Positions 25,065 through 33,669 of a DNA stretch of 64,000 bases are shown piece by piece; position 1 is the stretch's first letter; each line of letters starts with the position of its first letter. Both the position numbers and the translations under genes were made by a program. The notes beneath the pieces were generated by a model. It did no database searches, was not told where the DNA came from, and was given only the letters and a program-made list of their open reading frames with translations. This stretch comes from Herbidospora cretacea. GTDB lineage: Bacteria; Actinomycetota; Actinomycetes; Streptosporangiales; Streptosporangiaceae. Location: positions 28,860 through 92,859 of the forward strand of contig NZ_BBXG01000029.1 of NCBI RefSeq assembly GCF_001570605.1, in the 5' to 3' direction.

Positions 25065-26410
25065 GCCGCCTGCTGATCAAGGGCGGGACCGTTCACACCG
25101 CCGACGCCGCCCATCGGATGGTCTCCGACGTGCTGATCGAAGACGGTCTGATCGTCGGCTTCTCGCCCGACGCGCCCGACGCCGAGGTGATCGACGCCAC
25201 GGGCACGCTGGTGCTGCCCGGCTTCGTGAACCCCCACTGGCACGAGATGTTCGCGCTGCGCTACCCGTTCAAGGGCGCGCTGCGGCCCCCGTCCGACCGC
25301 GACGACAAACCGGCCTTCATGGCGCACGGCGGCGACATCCCAGCCATCTCGATGGCGTTCGACCGCTTCTACGGCCTCGTCGACGCCCTCACCGACGACG
25401 AGGCGCTGGCCGTCGCGCGGTATTCGCTGTGGACCCAGCTCCGCTCCGGCGTGACCACCCTCGGCGACGTCGGCTCGGTCAACAAGCCCGCCGCGCTGGC
25501 CCAGGCCGCGCGCGAGTTCGGCATGCGGCTGTCGGTGTCGGCCTGGGCCGGCGACACCGCCTGCGGCCGGCGCACCCGCGACACCGACGAGGTCCTCGCG
25601 CGGGTCGCCGCGCTCATGGATCTCCAGGACGCGTTCGTGCGGGTCAGGCCCACCGCCGTGTACGGCACCAACATGACCGACGAGCTCGGCTCCGGCCTGC
25701 GGGACCTGTGCGCCCGGCACGACCTGCCGTTCGCCGCCCACGTCGGCGCGCTGCGCAACGAGACCGAGGCCATGCGCGCCTGGTTCGGCACTTCTCCGGT
25801 ACGCCGGTTCGCCGACCTCGGGCTGCTCGACGAGCGGTTCACGGCGGTGCACTGCGCGTTCGCCGATCCGGAGGAGAGGGACCTGCTGGTCCGGGCGGGG
25901 GCGCACATCACCCACTCCCCCGCCAAATACGGGCCCGCCGGCGAGTCGACGCTGACCGAGACCCGGCAGATCCCGGCGCTGCGGGCGGCCGGGCTGGACG
26001 TGTCGCTGTCGACCGACGGCGCCTCGACGCCCGTGCCGGGGATGGCGGAGAACATGACGGCGGCCTGGCAGGCGTACACGGAGATGGCCGCCGACCCGAC
26101 CGCCCTGCTGCCCAGCGACGCCCTGGCCATGGCCACCCGGATCGCCGCCCGCGGCCTCGGGTTCGCCGACGTCGGGTCGCTGGAGGTCGGCAAGCGCGCC
26201 GACCTGGTGCTGATCCGCGCCGACGACTGGCGCTACCTGCTCAACCCCCGTCCGCTGGAGGCGTTCCTGACCCTCGGCGGGTCGGCCGACGTCGAGACGG
26301 TGATCGTGAACGGCCAGGTCGTCAAGGCCGACGAGAGCGCGCTGCGGGAGGACTACCTGGAGGCGCTCCGGTCGTTCTCGGTGCGCTGCCTGGGGGTGGA
26401 GCTGCCATGA
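25061..26410 (+). CDS. Amidohydrolase-superfamily benzoxazole cyclase candidate (NatAM/BomN-like)
   Basis: This 449-residue metal-dependent amidohydrolase (ATZ/TRZ-type fold) has the HxH zinc ligands His59 and His61 (NPHWHE), further ligands in FAAHVG and AVHCAF, and the conserved Asp in STDGAS. In nataxazole biosynthesis the zinc enzyme NatAM catalyses the reverse of hydrolysis, closing an aryl ester to the benzoxazole; BomN and the caboxamycin homologue are equivalents. Context here (salicylate and 3-hydroxyanthranilate genes, ligase, ACP, KAS III) matches those clusters. A generic deaminase or chlorohydrolase role would not fit the neighbours. Confidence 0.87.
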   Translation: MSRLLIKGGTVHTADAAHRMVSDVLIEDGLIVGFSPDAPDAEVIDATGTLVLPGFVNPHWHEMFALRYPFKGALRPPSDRDDKPAFMAHGGDIPAISMAFDRFYGLVDALTDDEALAVARYSLWTQLRSGVTTLGDVGSVNKPAALAQAAREFGMRLSVSAWAGDTACGRRTRDTDEVLARVAALMDLQDAFVRVRPTAVYGTNMTDELGSGLRDLCARHDLPFAAHVGALRNETEAMRAWFGTSPVRRFADLGLLDERFTAVHCAFADPEERDLLVRAGAHITHSPAKYGPAGESTLTETRQIPALRAAGLDVSLSTDGASTPVPGMAENMTAAWQAYTEMAADPTALLPSDALAMATRIAARGLGFADVGSLEVGKRADLVLIRADDWRYLLNPRPLEAFLTLGGSADVETVIVNGQVVKADESALREDYLEALRSFSVRCLGVELP

Positions 26411-27105
26411 TCGCCCTCGTCACCGGCGCGGCCGGCGGGATCGGCGCGGCGGTCTCCCGGCGGCTGACCGACGACGGCTTCACGGTCGTCGGCATGGACC
26501 TCCCCGACGTCGACGTGACCTCCTCCGAGCAGGTCGAGGCGTTCGTCGACCGGGTCGAGGCGGTTAGAGGACCGGTCGCCGCGCTGGTCAACGCGGCCGG
26601 GATCCTGCGGACCGGCCGCGCCGTGGAGCTGTCCGACGGCGACTGGGCCGCCACGCTGGCGGTCAACAGCTCGGGCGTCTTCCACGTGTCCCGGGCGGTC
26701 GCCCGGCGCATGATCCCCCGGCGCGCGGGGGCGATCGTGACGGTCGCCTCCAACGCCTCCCGCACCGCACGGCAGAACATGGCCGCCTACGCCGCCTCCA
26801 AGGCCGCCGCGACCGCGTTCACCAAGTGCCTCGGCCTGGAACTGGCCGAACACGGCATCCGGTGCAACGTCGTCGCGCCCGGCTCCACGGAGACGCCCAT
26901 GCTCACCGGCCTCTGGGACGGCTCCGACGCGCTGCGGACCTCGGTCGAGGGCGCGCCGGGGGCGTACAGAGTCGGCATCCCGCTGGGCCGGGTGGCCCAG
27001 CCCTCGGACGTCGCCGACGCGGTCGCCTTCCTGCTCTCCGAGCGGGCCGCCCACATCACGATGCAGGACCTCACGGTCGACGGAGGCGCCTCTTTGGGCG
27101 TCTGA
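26407..27105 (+). CDS. SDR, 2,3-dihydro-3-hydroxyanthranilate dehydrogenase (DhbA-like)
   Basis: This 232-residue classical SDR has TGAAGGIG (6-13), NAAG, a catalytic Ser in VASNAS and YAASK (YxxxK intact). Length and the acidic stretch after the first strand resemble DhbA/EntA, which oxidise dihydrodiols of benzoates. Next to PhzD and PhzE homologues it should oxidise 2,3-dihydro-3-hydroxyanthranilate to 3-hydroxyanthranilate. It overlaps the amidohydrolase by ATGA and is followed by the second hairpin leader. Confidence 0.9.
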   Translation: MIALVTGAAGGIGAAVSRRLTDDGFTVVGMDLPDVDVTSSEQVEAFVDRVEAVRGPVAALVNAAGILRTGRAVELSDGDWAATLAVNSSGVFHVSRAVARRMIPRRAGAIVTVASNASRTARQNMAAYAASKAAATAFTKCLGLELAEHGIRCNVVAPGSTETPMLTGLWDGSDALRTSVEGAPGAYRVGIPLGRVAQPSDVADAVAFLLSERAAHITMQDLTVDGGASLGV

Positions 27106-27173
27106 GCGAGACGCGGACGGCCGGAGGCCGACCGCGTCTCGCGCCCCGAATCTGCCCGATAGACAGGAGCTGT
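27106..27173 (+). repeat. Intra-operon hairpin leader, copy 2
   Basis: Starts directly after the SDR stop. The 17-bp stem (27106-27122 with 27126-27142, GGA loop) has one mismatch. The following CTGCCCGATAGACAGGA differs by one base from copy 1 and supplies the ribosome site of the PhzD gene. Some stem differences between the copies keep pairing, which suggests the structure is selected. Confidence 0.75.
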
Positions 27174-27179
27174 TCAACC

Positions 27180-27803
27180 ATGGCGATCCCCGCGATCGAG
27201 CCCTACCCGATGCCGGCCGAGGCCGAGCTCCCCGACAACATCGCGCAGTGGCGCGTCGATCCCGCTCGCGCCGCGCTGCTCGTCCATGACATGCAGAACT
27301 ACTTCCTGAGCCCGTTCACCGACCCGTCGGCGCTGCTCGCGAACGTGGGCGCGCTGAAGGACCGGTTCTCGGCGGTGGGCGCGCCGGTCTACTACACCGC
27401 CCAGCCCGGCGGCATGAGCACCGAGGACCGGGGGCTCCTGATGGACTTCTGGGGCCCCGGCATGACCGCCGACCCCGCCCACCGGGCCATCGTCCCCCGG
27501 CTGGAGCCCTCGCCCGGCGACGTGGTGCTGACGAAGTGGCGGCCGAGCGCGTTCTGCCGCACCGACCTGCTGCGGCTGCTGCGCGAGCAGGGCCGCGACC
27601 AGCTCGTCATCTGCGGCGTGTACGCCCACGTGGGCATCCTGATGACCGCCCACGAGAGCTTCTCCCACGACATCCAGACCTTCGTCGTGGCCGACGCGGT
27701 CGCCGACTTCACCCCGGACTTCCACCGGCTGGCCCTCGACTACGCGGCCTCCCGCTGCGCGGTGACGATCTCGACCCGACGAGTTCTGGAGGCGACATGT
27801 TAG
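27180..27803 (+). CDS. phzD: Isochorismatase-family hydrolase, PhzD-like
   Basis: This 207-residue protein matches PhzD, which cleaves pyruvate from 2-amino-2-deoxyisochorismate to give trans-2,3-dihydro-3-hydroxyanthranilate. Asp37 (VHDMQNYF), Lys119 (TKWRPSAF) and GVYAHVG (146-152) correspond to the PhzD catalytic residues. There is no aryl carrier domain at the C-terminus, unlike EntB or DhbB. The ATG at 27180 lies 12 bases after ACAGGA. It overlaps the PhzE gene by 7 bases. Confidence 0.93.
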   Translation: MAIPAIEPYPMPAEAELPDNIAQWRVDPARAALLVHDMQNYFLSPFTDPSALLANVGALKDRFSAVGAPVYYTAQPGGMSTEDRGLLMDFWGPGMTADPAHRAIVPRLEPSPGDVVLTKWRPSAFCRTDLLRLLREQGRDQLVICGVYAHVGILMTAHESFSHDIQTFVVADAVADFTPDFHRLALDYAASRCAVTISTRRVLEATC

Positions 27804-29647
27804 ACCGGCTGCTGAGCCCGGACCCGCCCCCGTTCGCCCTGCTGCACCGCCCGGGATCGGGCGTCGCGGACATCGACGTGATCGTGGGCGACGTCTCGGC
27901 CCATGAGCGGATCGCCGACATCCCCCTGGACGAGGAGGGTCTCCCCGGGCACGAGACGCTCGTCCTGCTGCCCTACCGCCAGATCAGGGAGCGCGGCTAC
28001 GCCTGCCCCGACGACGCGGCCCCCCTGCTGGCGATGACCGTGACCGGCCAGGCGGCCCTGTCCGTCGACGACGCGCTGTCGGTCCTCCCCGACGAGCCGA
28101 TCTCGCTGGCGGACGCGTCGTTCGACACCACCGACGAGGAGTACGAAGCGGTCGTCCGCCGCGTCCTGGCCGAGGAGATCGGCGAGGGCACCGGCGCCAA
28201 CTTCGTCATCAAGCGGACCTTCAGCGCCTCGATCGAGGGCTGGTCCCACCGCACGGCCCTGTCGTACTTCCGCCGCCTGCTCGGCCGGGACCCCGGCTGC
28301 CACTGGACGTTCGTGATCTGGACCGGCACCCGCACGTTCGTCGGCTCGTCCCCCGAACGCCACATCACCCTCGACGCGGGCACCGTCGTGATGAACCCCA
28401 TCAGCGGCACCTACCGCTACCCGGGGACCGGCCCCGAACTGCCCGGCGTCCTCGACTTCCTGGACGACGAGAAGGAGGCCGGCGAGCTCTACATGGTCCT
28501 CGACGAGGAGCTCAAGATGATGGGCCGCGTCTGCGACCAGGGCGGCCGGGCCGTGGGCCCCCACCTGAAGCAGATGGCCCGCATCGCCCACACCGAGTAC
28601 CTGATCGAGGGCCGCAGCTCCCTGGACGTCCGCGACATCCTGCGCGAGACCCTGTTCGCCCCCACGGTGACCGGCGGCCCGCTGGAAAGCGCCTGCCGGG
28701 TGATCTCCAAGTTCGAGCCGGAGGGCCGCGACTACTACGCCGGGATGGTCGCCCTGATCGGCCGCGACTCCTCGGGCGCGCGCTCCCTGGACTCGGCGAT
28801 CCTCATCCGCACCGCCGACATCTCCTCCACCGGAGACATGCGCATCTCGGTCGGCGCGACCCTGGTCCGCGACAGCGACCCGGCCTCCGAGGCCGCCGAG
28901 ACCCGCGCCAAGGCGGCCGGCCTGCTGGAGGTGCTGAAGGGCGGCGCCTGCCGCGCCGCCCCCGCGGGCCTGGACGCCCACCCAGCCATCTACCAGGCGC
29001 TGATGTCGCGCAACGAACCCCTGGCGGGCTTCTGGTTCGAGGGCCCGGAGTGCCGCGACCGCCGGATCCCGGAGCTGTGCGGCCGGAAGGTCCTGGTCAT
29101 CGACGCGGAGGACACCTTCACCGCGATGGCCCGCCACATCATCCGCGCCCTGGGCTGCGAGGTGACGGTCAGCCGCTACGACGAGCCCTACGACGTCGGC
29201 GACCACGACCTGGTGATCGTCGGGCCGGGCCCCGGAGACCCCCGCGACGTCCACCACCCGAAGATCGCCCGCCTGCGCGAGACGACCCGCGAACTCCTCG
29301 ACCGGGGCATCCCCTTCCTGTCGGTCTGCCTCGGTCACCAGGTGCTCTGCACCCTGCTCGGCCTCCCCCTGAGGAAGATCCCGTTCCCCAACCAGGGCGT
29401 CCAGCGCACCATCCCGCTCTTCGGCCACAGGGAACAGGTCGGCTTCTACAACACCTTCGCCGCCCGGTGTTTAACCGACAATCTGGGTGAAATCGCCGTC
29501 TCCAGGGAAGAGGACGAGGTCCACGCCCTCATGGGCCCGGGTTTCGCGTCGGTCCAGTTCCACCCGGCGTCGGTCCTGACCAGGAACGGCGTGGAGATCC
29601 TGGCCGACCTGATGCTGCGACTGACCCGAGAGGAAGCGACATGCTGA
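27797..29647 (+). CDS. phzE: 2-Amino-2-deoxyisochorismate synthase, PhzE-like
   Basis: This 616-residue fusion joins a chorismate-binding MST domain (about 1-410; GSSPERHI, NPISGTYRYPG, TVTGGPLESACR) to a glutamine amidotransferase class I domain (about 425-616; nucleophile Cys511 in SVCLGHQ, His589). This is the PhzE arrangement, opposite in order to separate TrpE/TrpG. It aminates chorismate to ADIC without pyruvate loss, feeding PhzD. The Glu of the amidotransferase triad, normally two residues after His (FHPE), is Ala591 here, which may weaken glutamine use. It overlaps the next gene by 7 bases. Confidence 0.92.
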   Translation: MLDRLLSPDPPPFALLHRPGSGVADIDVIVGDVSAHERIADIPLDEEGLPGHETLVLLPYRQIRERGYACPDDAAPLLAMTVTGQAALSVDDALSVLPDEPISLADASFDTTDEEYEAVVRRVLAEEIGEGTGANFVIKRTFSASIEGWSHRTALSYFRRLLGRDPGCHWTFVIWTGTRTFVGSSPERHITLDAGTVVMNPISGTYRYPGTGPELPGVLDFLDDEKEAGELYMVLDEELKMMGRVCDQGGRAVGPHLKQMARIAHTEYLIEGRSSLDVRDILRETLFAPTVTGGPLESACRVISKFEPEGRDYYAGMVALIGRDSSGARSLDSAILIRTADISSTGDMRISVGATLVRDSDPASEAAETRAKAAGLLEVLKGGACRAAPAGLDAHPAIYQALMSRNEPLAGFWFEGPECRDRRIPELCGRKVLVIDAEDTFTAMARHIIRALGCEVTVSRYDEPYDVGDHDLVIVGPGPGDPRDVHHPKIARLRETTRELLDRGIPFLSVCLGHQVLCTLLGLPLRKIPFPNQGVQRTIPLFGHREQVGFYNTFAARCLTDNLGEIAVSREEDEVHALMGPGFASVQFHPASVLTRNGVEILADLMLRLTREEATC

Positions 29648-30303
29648 ACGTCCGCGAATGGGGCGGCGGCCCGAAGACGGCGGTGCTGATCCACGGCATC
29701 ATGTCCGACTCGGGCTGCTGGTGGCAGGTCGGCCCCGACCTGGCCGCCCGCGGCTACCACGTGCTGGCCGTCGACCTCCCCGGTCACGGCCGCAGCGCCC
29801 CCATGCACGACGCGACGGTCGAACGCATGGCGCTGGAGATCTTCCGGTCCGTCCCCTCGGACGTCGACCTGGCCATCGCCCACTCCATGGGCACCTTCAT
29901 CATGGGCACGTCCCTCGTGCCGCAACGCGTCGTCTACGTCGACGCCCCCACCGGCCCGAGCCACTCGATCGAGGAAGCCGCCCTGCGCGCGTCCTACGAG
30001 AAGGCCAAGGCCAAGCGGACCCTGGCCACCCTGACCGAGAGGCACCCCGACTGGCACGAGAACGACCGCGCGGCCGAGGCGGAGGCCGCGAAGCTCTTCG
30101 ACGTGGAGACGGCGGTGGCCCTGCTGCTGTCGTCCTCCGGCAAGGACTACACGCCACCCCACAAGGGCCTGGTGATCAGAGCGGAGAACAGCCGCTTCGT
30201 CCCGGAAGAGACCGAGGGAGCCATCACCATCAAGGGCGCCAGCCACCACGTCTGGTACGGCCACCACGACGAGTTCATGGACGCTGTCTGCGCAAAAAAA
30301 TAG
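29641..30303 (+). CDS. Alpha/beta hydrolase, last gene of the benzoxazole operon
   Basis: This 220-residue alpha/beta hydrolase has LIHGIMSDSGCWW forming the oxyanion region and the nucleophile Ser in AHSMG, with a late His in GASHHVW. It may release a carrier-bound product, hydrolyse a mis-loaded thioester or act on the finished compound. The sequence alone does not say which. It overlaps PhzE by 7 bases and ends the operon; its last codons (AAA AAA) double as the T-run of a minus-strand terminator. Confidence 0.85.
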   Translation: MLNVREWGGGPKTAVLIHGIMSDSGCWWQVGPDLAARGYHVLAVDLPGHGRSAPMHDATVERMALEIFRSVPSDVDLAIAHSMGTFIMGTSLVPQRVVYVDAPTGPSHSIEEAALRASYEKAKAKRTLATLTERHPDWHENDRAAEAEAAKLFDVETAVALLLSSSGKDYTPPHKGLVIRAENSRFVPEETEGAITIKGASHHVWYGHHDEFMDAVCAKK

Positions 30304-30329
30304 CCCCGCCAATCCAGTGGATGGCGGGG
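30294..30329 (-). terminator. Minus-strand Rho-independent terminator at the convergent junction
   Basis: An 8-bp perfect stem CCCCGCCA (30304-30311) / TGGCGGGG (30322-30329) is followed, on the minus strand, by CTA and seven T residues (complement of 30294-30300). It should end the NYN gene transcript. The hairpin may also slow plus-strand transcripts, although that side lacks a T-run. Confidence 0.72.
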
Positions 30330-30390
30330 AACAGTGCTTGAAGACTACCAGGCGTGACGGATTCGTCGCAACTCGTTCGCCGCCCTGACC

Positions 30391-31017
30391 CTAGAAGGGC
30401 ACCGCGTAGTTGGTCGGATCCCGGACCACGTCGTAACACGACCTGCCCAGCAGGTGGGACCAGATCTTCGGCTGATCGAGCGACAGGGCCCGCTGGGCGC
30501 CCGGCCCGTTCCAGGCGGCCGACTCGACCCGGGGCCCGCCCTGCGGCCTCATCGCGGCGACGATCTCAAGCGCGGGCTTGAGGTCGGTGTCGGTGGACAT
30601 GAGGATGCCGACGTCATATCGGCCTTCCAGAGCCAGCCTGACATAGTCGATGGCGAGGGCGACATCGACGCCCTTCTCCTGGGGCTTCACGCCGGGCGGG
30701 CAGCGGTCGGGCCATCCGCGCGGGTAGCGGAGGTCCCGGAAGACGCCCACGGTTCGGGGATCGCCCTCCCACGTCACCCGCTGCCGCATGAAAGCGGCAT
30801 GTCCTTTGGCGTCTCTCAACGGGTGAGGCTGCCCCCGGTAGACACGCACTTCGGTCAGCTCACGCTCGAAGCGGCTGTTCTCGACCAACCACGTCCCGAG
30901 GCGGAGAGGGTCGATCTGCCCATCTCGTCCGGGAGCCAGCGACGGCTCGTGGAACGTCTCGCGAGCGCCCTTGTAGACGTTCTGGTAGTCGATGAAAAGG
31001 ATCACGCGATCGGGCAC
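30391..31017 (-). CDS. NYN-domain (PIN-like) putative RNase
   Basis: This 208-residue protein is a NYN/LabA-type nuclease-fold protein with conserved acidic positions in FIDYQN, KGVDVALAID and STDTDLKP, as expected for a metal-dependent RNase. The start is a GTG at 31017 with GAGG upstream. It stands alone, without an obvious antitoxin or helper gene. It may process RNA or defend against foreign RNA, but nothing here settles that. Confidence 0.85.
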   Translation of the reverse strand: MPDRVILFIDYQNVYKGARETFHEPSLAPGRDGQIDPLRLGTWLVENSRFERELTEVRVYRGQPHPLRDAKGHAAFMRQRVTWEGDPRTVGVFRDLRYPRGWPDRCPPGVKPQEKGVDVALAIDYVRLALEGRYDVGILMSTDTDLKPALEIVAAMRPQGGPRVESAAWNGPGAQRALSLDQPKIWSHLLGRSCYDVVRDPTNYAVPF

Positions 31018-31384
31018 GGGGGATGCCTCACAGAATCAGTCGCCGATCCAGTGGCCGGACGACAGGGATCATTGACTCTTTTGGCGGAACGCTACCAGCA
31101 GTAGCTTCTCCATCGCACAAAGTCGCCGATGAGTCTTCGAACATACGTCGGGGCCGGTCGCAGTCCCCCAACTGCGGCCGACCCCGACTCCAAGCGGTGC
31201 CGCCGAGGCGTCCTCCCCCAAAGACGCCTGGACGGCTTCCCCCGCTCTCGGGCGCGGTTCCCCCTCCGCGCCCTTATGGGAAAAAGGCTTGTGTGGCGGC
31301 TTTCCAGCCCCCTTGACCTGCTTCCACGTTACTGAACCGACCTTAAGGACCACGCAATGCCACAGCCGGATGTTGGTCTAACTC
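31018..31384. other. Intergenic region without a recognised gene
   Basis: This gap upstream of the NYN gene contains its promoter and the region beyond the OsmC gene end. I found no convincing coding frame, RNA gene or strong inverted repeat in it. Confidence 0.5.
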
Positions 31385-31774
31385 TCAGGAGTGCGGCAGG
31401 TCGAGCTTGACCTCGGTCCCGGCTTCCAGGGATCGGCTCACGATGCAGTGCCTGTCGTGCACACGCTGGGCTATTTCGTGGAACTTCGCCATCGTCATGC
31501 CCTCGGGAAGCTCGATTTCGTAGCTGACCGTCACTTTGCCCAGGAGGGTCGGAGCAGACCTTTCGGAGCTGACCGTCACAGAGAGCTCGGGGAGCCGCAG
31601 GCCCCGCTGGGCCGTCAGAGGCTCGACGGTCATGGCGTTGCAGGCCCCGACGGCGACCTGGAGGAGCTCGACCGCGCCGAACTCGCCCTCCCCGTGGCCC
31701 AGGGCGACGGTGGCGCCCCGCTCATTGGTGGCGACGAAGCCGGCGGGGGTCCGCGTAACCCGTACATCTCCCAT
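31385..31774 (-). CDS. OsmC/Ohr-family peroxiredoxin-like protein
   Basis: This 129-residue OsmC-family protein has the two conserved cysteines in GACNAMTVE and RHCIVSRSL. Such proteins reduce organic hydroperoxides or are related redox proteins. The ATG at 31774 has GGGT 8 bases upstream; a GTG at 31783 is an alternative. It lies 10 bp downstream of the sensor kinase gene and may be transcribed with the two-component system. Confidence 0.88.
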   Translation of the reverse strand: MGDVRVTRTPAGFVATNERGATVALGHGEGEFGAVELLQVAVGACNAMTVEPLTAQRGLRLPELSVTVSSERSAPTLLGKVTVSYEIELPEGMTMAKFHEIAQRVHDRHCIVSRSLEAGTEVKLDLPHS

Positions 31775-31784
31775 GAAAAGCACC

Positions 31785-32825
31785 CTACGGGAACGCCAGT
31801 TTCACGAGCGTGCCGCCGCCGGGGGCGGGACCTGCGGAGACGGAGCCGCCGTGGCTGTCGACGACCTGGCGGACGATGGCCAGGCCGAGGCCTGAGCCGG
31901 GCTGGGAGCGGGCGCCGGAGGAGCGGTAGAAGCGGTCGAAGACGTGGGGGAGGTCGTCGACGGCGATGCCGGGGCCGTGGTCGCGGACGGTCAGGACGCC
32001 GTCGCGCAGCAGGACCTCCACGGCCGAGCCGGCCGGGCTGTACTTGGCGGCGTTGTCGAGGACGTTCCCGACCGCGCGCGACAGCCGGTCGGCCACGCCC
32101 TGGACGACCACCGGTTCCAGGTCCGAGGCATACCTGGTCAGGGGCCAGTGGGCCGAGGCGCGGGAGATCTCCCGCAGCACGATCTCGTCGAGGCGCAGCG
32201 GCTCGACCAGCGCCTGGGGCTCCTCGTCGCGGGCCAGTTCCACGATGTCGGAGACCAGGCCGGTCAGCTCCTCCAGGCCGCTGATCACCGCGGCGGCGAC
32301 CTCGGCGCGCTCGCCGGCGGGCAGCTTGCCGCGCTGGAGGAGTTCGGCGTTGGTGCGGACGGCGGTCAGCGGCGTGCGCAGCTCGTGGGAGGCGTCGGCG
32401 ACCAGGCGCTTCTGCGCCTTGGCCGAGCGTTCCAGGGCGTCGAGCATGGTGTTGAAGCTGCGGGCCAGGCTGCCGAGCTCGTCGTCGCCGGTCACGTCGA
32501 TCCGGGTGGTGAGGTCGCTGGTCGCGGCGACCCGCTGGGCGGCGACCTTGAACTTCCCGACCGGGCGCAGGCCCGTCCAGGCGGCGATCCAGCCGAGCGC
32601 GCCGGACAGGCACAGGCCGCCGAGGGCGATGGCGACGAACGGCCAGCCGAGGTCGGTCACCTCGGCCAGCCCGGCGAGCACGCCCGACGGCGGGCGGTAG
32701 CCGTAGCTGCCCATGGCCGACTCGACCCGGTTGCAGGTGATCCGCCAGGCGGCGTAGATGACGACGATCACGCTCACCGCCCCGGCCAGCGCCGAGGCCA
32801 GGGCCATCCGCCAGTGCAGTTTCAC
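31785..32825 (-). CDS. Sensor histidine kinase
   Basis: This 346-residue kinase has two membrane spans (about 10-30 and 60-85) enclosing a short extracytoplasmic loop, a HAMP domain, the phospho-acceptor His in [10 protein letters not shown], the N-box DNAAKYSP, and G-boxes DHGPGIA and GSGLGLAIV. The sensor loop is only about 30 residues, so it probably senses a membrane or envelope signal. The GTG at 32825 overlaps the regulator stop (GTGA), coupling the pair. Confidence 0.93.
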   Translation of the reverse strand: MKLHWRMALASALAGAVSVIVVIYAAWRITCNRVESAMGSYGYRPPSGVLAGLAEVTDLGWPFVAIALGGLCLSGALGWIAAWTGLRPVGKFKVAAQRVAATSDLTTRIDVTGDDELGSLARSFNTMLDALERSAKAQKRLVADASHELRTPLTAVRTNAELLQRGKLPAGERAEVAAAVISGLEELTGLVSDIVELARDEEPQALVEPLRLDEIVLREISRASAHWPLTRYASDLEPVVVQGVADRLSRAVGNVLDNAAKYSPAGSAVEVLLRDGVLTVRDHGPGIAVDDLPHVFDRFYRSSGARSQPGSGLGLAIVRQVVDSHGGSVSAGPAPGGGTLVKLAFP

Positions 32826-33520
32826 GAGCGCTCCCGCCCCGTGGACCGCAGGGCGTAGCCCAGGCCGTGGACGGTCTGGATGAGCCGGGTCTCCCCGTCG
32901 GCCTCGGTCTTGCGGCGCAGGTAGCGGATGTAGACCTCCAGGGAGTTCGAGCCGGGCGTGAACTCGTAGCCCCAGATCCTCTCCAGGATGACCTCCCGCG
33001 TCAGGACCTGGCCGCCGTTGCGGATCAGCAGCTCCAGCAGCGCGTACTCGGTGCGGGTCAGGTCGAAGACCCGGGTGCCGCGCCGGGCCTGGCGGCGGTC
33101 GGGCAGCAGGTGCAGGTCGGAGAAGGAGGTCTCGGGGGGCGGGGCCGCGCGCCGCAGCAGCGCCCGGACCCGGGCGAACAGCTCCTCCAGGGCGAACGGC
33201 TTGACCAGGTAGTCGTCGGCCCCGGCGTCGAGGCCGGCGACCCGGTCGCCCACGCCGTCGAGGGCGGTGAGCATGAGGACGGGGGTGCGGTCGCCGTTCT
33301 TGCGCAGGCGGCGGCAGACCTCCAGGCCGTCCATCTCCGGCATCATCACGTCCAGGACGACCACGTCGGGAGCGTTCCCGGCGATGGCCGCGAGGGCCGT
33401 GACGCCGTCGACGGCGCTGGCCACGCGGTGGCCCTCGACGCGGAGCGCGCGGGCGATGGCGGTCCGCACTTCGGGCTCGTCGTCCACGACGAGCACTCGG
33501 GTCTCTGGCACGTCGGCCAT
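32822..33520 (-). CDS. OmpR-family response regulator
   Basis: This 232-residue regulator has an N-terminal receiver with acidic pair DDE (about 14-16), phospho-acceptor Asp in [11 protein letters not shown] and Lys in LVKPF. Its C-terminal winged helix carries the [10 protein letters not shown] and YIRYLRRK segments. The layout resembles MprA-type actinobacterial regulators. It is encoded directly upstream of its kinase and diverges from the ApbE gene, which it may regulate. Confidence 0.95.
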   Translation of the reverse strand: MADVPETRVLVVDDEPEVRTAIARALRVEGHRVASAVDGVTALAAIAGNAPDVVVLDVMMPEMDGLEVCRRLRKNGDRTPVLMLTALDGVGDRVAGLDAGADDYLVKPFALEELFARVRALLRRAAPPPETSFSDLHLLPDRRQARRGTRVFDLTRTEYALLELLIRNGGQVLTREVILERIWGYEFTPGSNSLEVYIRYLRRKTEADGETRLIQTVHGLGYALRSTGRERS

Positions 33521-33669
33521 TGTGGCCTCGGTTCATGAAAAGTCGCTGAGGAACGTAAAGAATCAGACATACCTCTTAAAAAGGACGAACGTGTTGAGAT
33601 TGAATCGTTATCGGGGTTGAACGCGTCCGTGCTCCGGCGCGTACCTCCCGTCGGAGACGAAGGAGTGCG

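Noticed and set aside
27180..29647. Phenazine biosynthesis
   Set aside because: PhzD and PhzE homologues are present but PhzF, PhzA/B and PhzG are not; an SDR directs the flux to 3-hydroxyanthranilate instead.
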